Source: REEB509 sp049314555
Lineage (GTDB): Bacteria > Pseudomonadota > Alphaproteobacteria > Caulobacterales > Aquidulcibacteraceae
DNA: 39,288 nucleotides
Direction: 5' to 3'
Assembly: GCA_049314555.1 (NCBI GenBank)
Contig: JBMOEW010000027.1
Span: 1-39,288, forward strand
Shown: positions 33,496 through 39,288 of the stretch, piece after piece
Numbering within the stretch: the stretch's first letter is position 1
Layout of the letters: every line of letters begins with the position of its first letter
Notes under the pieces: generated by a model
What the model saw: the letters and a program-made list of their open reading frames with translations, nothing else
What the model was told of the DNA's origin: nothing
The model's database searches: none
Program-made: the position numbers and the translations under genes

Positions 33496-33506
33496 TCAAG
33501 TCTGCC

Positions 33507-36500
33507 TTAGCTGTCGGTCAGGTCACCGGCCGCCGCTTCCGCTCGGTCGAGCGCAAGCTTGGCATCACGATCGGCCGCCACCTGCTGATAGCGCCGCAGC
33601 TGCCCACCTGTACCAGCCGGGATCAGACGGCCCACGATCACGTTCTCCTTCAGGCCCTCCAGCACATCGACCTTGCCATAGGACGCCGCTTCCGTGAGCA
33701 CCCGTGTGGTTTCCTGGAACGATGCCGCAGAGATAAATGACCGCGTCTGCAACGAGGCCTTCGTGATCCCCAGCAACATGGGCTGCGCGGTGGCAGGCTT
33801 CAGGCCAAGTTCGGTGACGCGCAGGTTTTCATCGTCCAGATCTTGGCTGTCAACAGCCTCGCCCTTCAGATACTCCGTGTCGCCGCCTTCGATCACTTCG
33901 ACCTTCTGCAGCATCTGGCGAACGATCACCTCAATGTGCTTGTCGTTGATCGGCACGCCCTGCAGGCGGTAGACCTTTTGGATCTCCTCCACCAGGTAAT
34001 TGGCAAGCGCCTCAACCCCAAGGATCGACAGGATGTCTTGTGGCGCAGGGTTGCCATCGAGCAAATAGTCACCGCGCCGCACCATGTCTCCCTCTTGCAC
34101 AGCGATGTGCTTGCCCTTTGGGATCATGTATTCGGTCGGCTCAAGGCTTTCGTCTTCAGGCACAATCTTCAAGCGACGCTTGTTCTTGTAGTCCTTGCCA
34201 AACTCCACCCGGCCATCGGTCTCAGCGATAATCGCGTGATCCTTCGGCCGCCGCGCTTCAAACAGCTCCGCCACCCGCGGCAAACCGCCGGTGATGTCGC
34301 GGGTTTTGGCACCGCCTGTGGTGATCCGGGCCAAATCCTGGCCAGGTGCCACGTCGTCGCCGTCGGTGACCGACAAGATCGCCCCCACCGCCATCAAGTA
34401 CCGGGCATCTGAGCCGTTGGTCAGCTTCAACACCTTGCCAGCGCTGTCTACCACCACGATCGCGGGGCGCAAATCCGAGCCCTTCGGCGAAGAGCGCCAG
34501 TCCACAACCACTTTGGAGGCGATGCCGGTTTCTTCGTCCATCTCTTCGCGAACCGCGACACCATCGGTCAGGTCTTCAAAGCGCACGCGCCCGGCAACTT
34601 CGGTCAGGATTGGCGTGGAATAGGGGTCCCATTCCGCAAGCCGGTCGCCGCGACCAACCTTGGCCCCATCGCCCACCTTCAGCTTGGCCCCGAACGGCGG
34701 CTTGAAGCTTTGACGCTCCTTGCCTTCCGAATCCACCACCAGGATCTGCATGTTCCGCGTCATCACCACAAAGTCCCCAGACGGGCCCTTGATGGTGTTG
34801 CGGTTCACCAGACGCACCACGCCTTCGTGCGCGCTTTCCATCACCGAGCTTTCCGCAACCTGCGCCGCACCGCCGATGTGGAACGTGCGCATCGTCAGCT
34901 GGGTGCCCGGTTCGCCGATGGACTGCGCGGCAATGACGCCCACCGCTTCGCCCACGTTCACCGAAGTGCCCCGCGCCAAATCGCGGCCATAGCAGGCCCC
35001 GCAGATGCCCACCCGCGTTTCGCAGGTCAGCACCGAGCGCACCTTCACGCTTTGCACGCCAGACTTTTCAACCGCAGCCATCAGGTCTTCATCGATCAAC
35101 GCCCCCGCCGGCGCGACAAGCACCCCGGTCAGCGGCTCGATCACGTCCTGCGCCGCCGTGCGCCCCAGGACCCGCAGACCAAGCGGCACCACGATTTCCG
35201 ACCCGTCGATCACAGCGCGGATTTCGATGCCGTTTTCCGTACCGCAATCGAATTCGGTGATGATGCAATCCTGCGCCACGTCCACCAGACGCCGCGTCAG
35301 ATAACCCGAGTTCGCCGTTTTCAGCGCGGTATCGGCCAAGCCCTTCCGAGCCCCGTGGGTGGAGTTGAAGTACTCCAACACAGACAGGCCTTCTTTGAAG
35401 TTGGAGATAATCGGCGTTTCGATGATCGAGCCATCCGGCTTGGCCATCAGGCCGCGCATCCCCGCGAGCTGCTTCATTTGGTTCTTCGATCCGCGCGCCC
35501 CAGAGTGCGCCATCATGAAGATCGAATTCAGCTCGCCGGGCTTGCCGTCTTTGCGCTTCAGCGGCTTGGACGCCTCTTCCATCATCGCGTCGGCCACCCG
35601 GTCGGTACACTTCGACCACGCATCCACGACCTTGTTGTACTTTTCGCCCTTGGTGATCAAACCATCCGCATATTGACGTTCGTACTCCGCGGTGCGTTGG
35701 CGGGTCTCTTCCACCAGAGCCACCTTCGCCTCGGGCACGATCATGTCGCCCATGCCGAACGAGATGCCGGCCTTCGCCGCTTCCCGGAACCCAAGCTGCA
35801 TCACCCGGTCCGCAAAGATCACCGTCGCCTTTTGCCCGCAGTGGCGGTAGACGATGTCGATCAGCTCGCCAATCTGCTTTTTGGTCATCTGGTGGTTGAG
35901 CACATCCGGCGTGATCTTCGGATGGCGCGGCAGATGTTCTGCAAGCTTCATCCGCCCAGGGGTGGTGTCGATCACGAAGCGCACCGGCTTGCCGTTTTCG
36001 TCGACGCTTTCCCAGCGCGCACGCACCTTGGCATGCAGGCTCACAGCGCCAGTATCCAGCGCCTGTTCCACTTCGCCCATGCTTGAGAACATCATCCCTT
36101 CGCCGGGCTCTTTGTCCTTGATGATGGACAGATAATAGAGGCCCAGAATGATATCCTGGCTCGGCACGATGATTGGGCGGCCGTTGGCCGGGCTCAAGAT
36201 GTTGTTGGTGCTCATCATCAGCACCCGCGCTTCCAGCTGCGCCTCCAGCGACAGCGGCACGTGCACCGCCATTTGGTCGCCGTCGAAGTCTGCGTTGAAC
36301 GCCGCGCACACCAACGGATGCAGCTGGATCGCCTTGCCTTCGATCAGCTTGGGCTCAAACGCCTGAATGCCGAGCCGGTGCAACGTGGGTGCCCGGTTGA
36401 GCAACACGGGGTGTTCGCGGATCACCTCTTCCAGCACGTCCCATACCTCGGGGCGTTCCTTTTCCACCATACGCCGCGACTGCTTTACGGTGCCCGAAAG

Positions 36501-37682
36501 CCCCTTGGCGTCCAGCTTGGAATAGATGAACGGTTTGAACAGCTCCAAAGCCATCTTCTTGGGCAGGCCACACTGATGCAGCTTCAGGTCTGGGCCCACC
36601 ACGATCACCGACCGACCGGAGTAGTCCACCCGCTTGCCGAGCAGGTTTTGCCGGAACCGGCCCTGCTTGCCCTTCAGCATGTCGGCCAAGGACTTCAGCG
36701 GCCGCTTGTTGGCCCCTGTGATCACCCGGCCGCGCCGGCCGTTGTCAAACAGCGCATCGACGGCTTCCTGCAACATCCGCTTTTCGTTGCGGATGATGAT
36801 GTCCGGCGCGCGCAGCTCGATCAGCCGCTTCAACCGGTTGTTCCGGTTGATCACCCGCCGATAGAGGTCGTTCAAATCAGACGTCGCAAACCGGCCGCCG
36901 TCCAGCGGCACCAGTGGGCGCAGTTCCGGCGGGATCACCGGCACAACGGTCAGCACCATCCACTCCGGCCGGTTGCCAGAGCGCATAAAGGCTTCCACTA
37001 GCTTCAACCGCTTGGCGAGCTTCTTGGGCTTCAACTCGGAGGTGCACTCCGAGATTTCCTTGCGCAGGTTTTCAGCTTCTTTCTCAAGATCGAGCTGATT
37101 TAACAGCGCCCGGATCGCCTCCGCGCCGATCAGCGCGGTGAAGGCGTCTTCGCCGTGCTCGTCTTGCGCCGCGAGATACGCATCTTCAGTCAAGAGTTGC
37201 TTGTTCTGCAGCGAGGTGAGGCCAGGTTCGGTCACCACGAACTGCTCGAAGTACAACACCTTTTCGATGTCCTTCAGCGGCATGTCCAGCATCAGGCCGA
37301 TCCGCGAAGGCAAGCTCTTCAAGAACCAGATGTGCGCCACAGGAGCGGCCAACTCGATGTGGCCCATCCGCTCGCGCCGCACCCGTTGCAGGGTCACTTG
37401 CACGCCGCACTTTTCGCAGATGATGTCCTTGTACTTCATCCGCTTGTACTTGCCGCACAGGCACTCGTAGTCCTTGATAGGACCAAAGATCCGCGCACAG
37501 AACAGCCCGTCACGCTCTGGCTTGAACGTGCGGTAGTTGATCGTTTCTGGCTTTTTGATTTCACCAAAAGACCAGGACCGGATCTGATCGGGCGAAGCGA
37601 TCGAGATCCGAATTTGGTCAAACGCAGGGGCCACCGGTTGCTGGCCAAACACGTTCATAAGGTCGTTGTTCATCGCGTTCAT
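33507..37682 (-). CDS. rpoC: DNA-directed RNA polymerase beta' subunit
   Basis: Beta' carries the catalytic centre of RNA polymerase. The 1391-aa product has the N-terminal zinc ribbon with C74, C76, C89 and C92 in ECLCGKYK and ICEKCGV, the active-site motif NADFDGDQ at 463-470 holding the three magnesium-binding Asp residues, the second zinc site with CGACYGRDLARG, and the trigger-loop region MRTFHIGG. Length is normal for alphaproteobacteria. The ATG at 37682 is chosen; a second in-frame ATG at 37673 is also possible, and the ribosome-binding site is weak (AGGGAAAAG). It follows rpoB after a 104-nt spacer with two hairpins. An intrinsic terminator follows the gene. Confidence 0.98.
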   Translation of the reverse strand: MNAMNNDLMNVFGQQPVAPAFDQIRISIASPDQIRSWSFGEIKKPETINYRTFKPERDGLFCARIFGPIKDYECLCGKYKRMKYKDIICEKCGVQVTLQRVRRERMGHIELAAPVAHIWFLKSLPSRIGLMLDMPLKDIEKVLYFEQFVVTEPGLTSLQNKQLLTEDAYLAAQDEHGEDAFTALIGAEAIRALLNQLDLEKEAENLRKEISECTSELKPKKLAKRLKLVEAFMRSGNRPEWMVLTVVPVIPPELRPLVPLDGGRFATSDLNDLYRRVINRNNRLKRLIELRAPDIIIRNEKRMLQEAVDALFDNGRRGRVITGANKRPLKSLADMLKGKQGRFRQNLLGKRVDYSGRSVIVVGPDLKLHQCGLPKKMALELFKPFIYSKLDAKGLSGTVKQSRRMVEKERPEVWDVLEEVIREHPVLLNRAPTLHRLGIQAFEPKLIEGKAIQLHPLVCAAFNADFDGDQMAVHVPLSLEAQLEARVLMMSTNNILSPANGRPIIVPSQDIILGLYYLSIIKDKEPGEGMMFSSMGEVEQALDTGAVSLHAKVRARWESVDENGKPVRFVIDTTPGRMKLAEHLPRHPKITPDVLNHQMTKKQIGELIDIVYRHCGQKATVIFADRVMQLGFREAAKAGISFGMGDMIVPEAKVALVEETRQRTAEYERQYADGLITKGEKYNKVVDAWSKCTDRVADAMMEEASKPLKRKDGKPGELNSIFMMAHSGARGSKNQMKQLAGMRGLMAKPDGSIIETPIISNFKEGLSVLEYFNSTHGARKGLADTALKTANSGYLTRRLVDVAQDCIITEFDCGTENGIEIRAVIDGSEIVVPLGLRVLGRTAAQDVIEPLTGVLVAPAGALIDEDLMAAVEKSGVQSVKVRSVLTCETRVGICGACYGRDLARGTSVNVGEAVGVIAAQSIGEPGTQLTMRTFHIGGAAQVAESSVMESAHEGVVRLVNRNTIKGPSGDFVVMTRNMQILVVDSEGKERQSFKPPFGAKLKVGDGAKVGRGDRLAEWDPYSTPILTEVAGRVRFEDLTDGVAVREEMDEETGIASKVVVDWRSSPKGSDLRPAIVVVDSAGKVLKLTNGSDARYLMAVGAILSVTDGDDVAPGQDLARITTGGAKTRDITGGLPRVAELFEARRPKDHAIIAETDGRVEFGKDYKNKRRLKIVPEDESLEPTEYMIPKGKHIAVQEGDMVRRGDYLLDGNPAPQDILSILGVEALANYLVEEIQKVYRLQGVPINDKHIEVIVRQMLQKVEVIEGGDTEYLKGEAVDSQDLDDENLRVTELGLKPATAQPMLLGITKASLQTRSFISAASFQETTRVLTEAASYGKVDVLEGLKENVIVGRLIPAGTGGQLRRYQQVAADRDAKLALDRAEAAAGDLTDS

Positions 37683-37703
37683 GGGATCTTTTCCCTAAAG
37701 GCG

Positions 37704-37777
37704 GCCCCGGATCGGGGCATCTCAAGACGGCCGGGCCTCATGCGGGATCGCGCGACGGGGGCCCTCCCCGCCGCGCG
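37704..37777 (-). promoter_or_regulatory. two hairpins in the rpoB-rpoC spacer
   Basis: The larger hairpin pairs 37749-37760 with 37766-37777 over 12 positions with one mismatch and a 5-nt loop, 9 nt past the rpoB stop. The smaller pairs gccccg (37704-37709) with cggggc (37713-37718) 21 nt before the rpoC start. Neither has a T-run. They may serve as mRNA processing or stability sites, or as a partial transcription brake between the subunit genes. Confidence 0.45.
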
Positions 37778-37786
37778 CCCGACTAA

Positions 37787-39288
37787 CTACTCAGCGGCTA
37801 CCTTTTTCGGTGTTCCGCCCAGCTCCACATTCAACCCAAGCGAGCGCATTTCCTTCACGAGCACGTTGAAGCTTTCCGGGATGCCCGCTTCAAACGTGTC
37901 TTCGCCGCGCACAATGGCCTCATAGACCTTGGTGCGACCCGCCACGTCATCGGACTTCACAGTCAGCATCTCCTGCAGCGTATAGGCCGCCCCATAGGCT
38001 TCCAGAGCCCAGACTTCCATTTCGCCGAACCGCTGCCCGCCGAATTGGGCCTTGCCGCCCAGCGGCTGCTGGGTAACCAGCGAATACGGGCCAATCGAGC
38101 GGGCGTGGATTTTGTCGTCCACCAAGTGGTGCAGCTTCAGCATGTAGATGTAGCCCACAGTCACGGGCCGCTTGAACTGCTCGCCGGTCAACCCGTCAAA
38201 CAAGATCACCTGCCCGGTGTCAGACAGGCCGGCCTGGTTCAACATGTCCCGGATGTCGCTTTCCTTGGCCCCATCGAACACGGGCGTGGCAATCGGCACC
38301 CCCTTGGACAGGTTGTGGCCAAGTTCGATCAGACCCGCGTTGGTGTCTGGCAGCTCTTGGTCCTTGCCGTAAATGTCCTTGAGCGTGTCCTTCAAGCGCT
38401 TGGCATCGCCGTCGCGCTCCAGCGCTTCCACCGCCGCCCGCACTTGCCGGCCAAGGCCCGCGCACGCCCAGCCCAGGTGCGTTTCCAAGATCTGCCCGAC
38501 GTTCATCCGCGACGGCACGCCCAACGGGTTGAGCACGATATCGACGTGGGTGCCATCGTCCAGGAATGGCATGTCCTCGATCGGCACGATCTTAGACACG
38601 ACCCCCTTGTTGCCATGGCGCCCGGCCATTTTGTCCCCGGCCTGCAGCTTGCGCTTCACAGCCACGAACACTTTGACCACTTTCATCACACCCGGAGGCA
38701 GCTCGTCGCCGCGCTGCAACTTGTCCACCTTGTCGCGGAACCGGTCCTCAAGGCGCTTTTTGGCGTCATCGTAGAGCTTCTTCAGGCCCTCCGCTTCGCT
38801 CATCGCGCCGTCGTCATCAAGCCCAATCTGCCACCACTGCCCACGGGTGAACCCAGCAAGCATGTCTTCGCCCACTACGCTCTTCTTGAAGCCCTTCGGG
38901 CCAGCCACCGCTTGCTTGCCCAGCAGGATTTCCTTCAAGCGACCATAGATGTTGCGCTCCAGAATGGTGAGCTCGTCGTCGCGGTCCTTGGCCAGGCGCT
39001 CGATCTCTTCGCGCTCGATCTGTTGGGCCCGCTGGTCCTTATCGACCCCGTGGCGGTTGAACACGCGCACTTCCACGATCGTGCCCTGCACCCCCGGCGG
39101 CAAGCGCAGACTGGTGTCGCGCACGTCAGAGGCTTTCTCACCAAAGATCGCCCGCAGCAGTTTTTCTTCTGGCGTCATGGGGCTTTCGCCCTTTGGCGTT
39201 ACTTTGCCCACCAGAATGTCGCCGGCTTCAACCTCGGCCCCGATCGCAACGATCCCCGCTTCGTCCAGGTTACGCAGCGCTTCTTCCC
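37787..39288 (-). CDS. rpoB: DNA-directed RNA polymerase beta subunit, 3' part
   Basis: This is the C-terminal part (about 499 residues) of the beta subunit. The frame stays open to the right edge, so the start lies outside the window. Visible motifs are GDKMAGRHGNKGVVSKI, followed by PIEDMPFLDDGTHVDIVLNP, then NVGQILETHLGWA, and the end region AQFGGQRFGEMEVWALEAYG, GRTKVYEAIVRG and MRSLGLNVEL, all very strongly conserved in beta. It ends VAAE at a TAG stop. No break or frameshift is seen. A 104-nt spacer separates it from rpoC. The 77 nt at the right edge continue the same frame. Confidence 0.98.
   Translation of the reverse strand, partial: EEALRNLDEAGIVAIGAEVEAGDILVGKVTPKGESPMTPEEKLLRAIFGEKASDVRDTSLRLPPGVQGTIVEVRVFNRHGVDKDQRAQQIEREEIERLAKDRDDELTILERNIYGRLKEILLGKQAVAGPKGFKKSVVGEDMLAGFTRGQWWQIGLDDDGAMSEAEGLKKLYDDAKKRLEDRFRDKVDKLQRGDELPPGVMKVVKVFVAVKRKLQAGDKMAGRHGNKGVVSKIVPIEDMPFLDDGTHVDIVLNPLGVPSRMNVGQILETHLGWACAGLGRQVRAAVEALERDGDAKRLKDTLKDIYGKDQELPDTNAGLIELGHNLSKGVPIATPVFDGAKESDIRDMLNQAGLSDTGQVILFDGLTGEQFKRPVTVGYIYMLKLHHLVDDKIHARSIGPYSLVTQQPLGGKAQFGGQRFGEMEVWALEAYGAAYTLQEMLTVKSDDVAGRTKVYEAIVRGEDTFEAGIPESFNVLVKEMRSLGLNVELGGTPKKVAAE

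Noticed and set aside
1..39288. A mobile, defence or biosynthetic gene cluster
   Set aside because: No transposase, integrase, toxin-antitoxin pair, restriction system, CRISPR array, polyketide or peptide synthetase gene was seen. Nearly all genes are core alphaproteobacterial functions in familiar order.

Overview
The window (39.3 kb, GC-rich, about 60% GC by eye) is a core chromosomal segment of an alphaproteobacterium. The evidence is gene order: aminotransferase-hom-glpX-recJ, a rpoZ-rsh-pdxJ-acpS-lepB-rnc-era-recO run, a ctaA (COX15-type) / DUF2842 pair and the short form of ArgC. The genes suggest an aerobic (heme A synthase), probably motile (MotB), polyhydroxyalkanoate-storing bacterium that imports organic acids through a TRAP transporter. 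I cannot resolve the order or genus. Nothing looks like a plasmid, phage, IS element or CRISPR locus.

Layout. 1-351: gene-poor edge with two structured palindromic elements, then tRNA-Glu(TTC) on the minus strand. 352-6104 (minus): recJ, glpX, hom, an AlaC-like aminotransferase and a small secreted protein, very tightly packed. 6232-8837 (plus): PHA synthase phaC with a DUF1993 gene. 8866-12034 (minus): argC, rpsI, rplM and ctaA, with an intrinsic terminator between rpsI and argC. 12118-13658 (plus): DUF2842 membrane protein and an outer-membrane beta-barrel protein, ending in an intrinsic terminator. 13753-15181 (minus): a 3-hydroxyisobutyrate-dehydrogenase-like enzyme and a flavin reductase. 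15292-20479 (plus): motB, the leucyl-transferase gene bpt, and a three-gene TRAP transporter. 20483-32195 (minus): an M48 protease with lemA, parC, then the recO-era-rnc-lepB-acpS-pdxJ-rsh-rpoZ block and folK. 32189-33442 (plus): a NYN-domain protein and a family-5 uracil-DNA glycosylase. 33507-39288 (minus): rpoC and the 3' part of rpoB, which runs off the right edge.

How genes work together. rpoZ (omega) and rsh (ppGpp synthetase/hydrolase) share a likely promoter at 31598-31626 and lead a long run in which successive genes overlap or nearly touch, covering stringent response, vitamin B6, acyl-carrier-protein activation, secretion, RNA processing, ribosome assembly and recombination. LemA and the M48 protease form a familiar membrane pair. 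DctP, DctQ and DctM make one secondary transporter of the 2-oxo-acid/TakP type. RpoB and RpoC are the core polymerase subunits.

I found no convincing undescribed multi-gene system. The best leads are small: a structured intergenic repeat present twice with a compensatory base-pair change, the head-to-head overlap of folK with the NYN gene (folK's ribosome-binding site is antisense to NYN codons 3-5), and two hairpins in the rpoB-rpoC spacer. Less strong are the long Ala/Pro/Lys tail on PhaC and a two-cysteine insertion in LepB.
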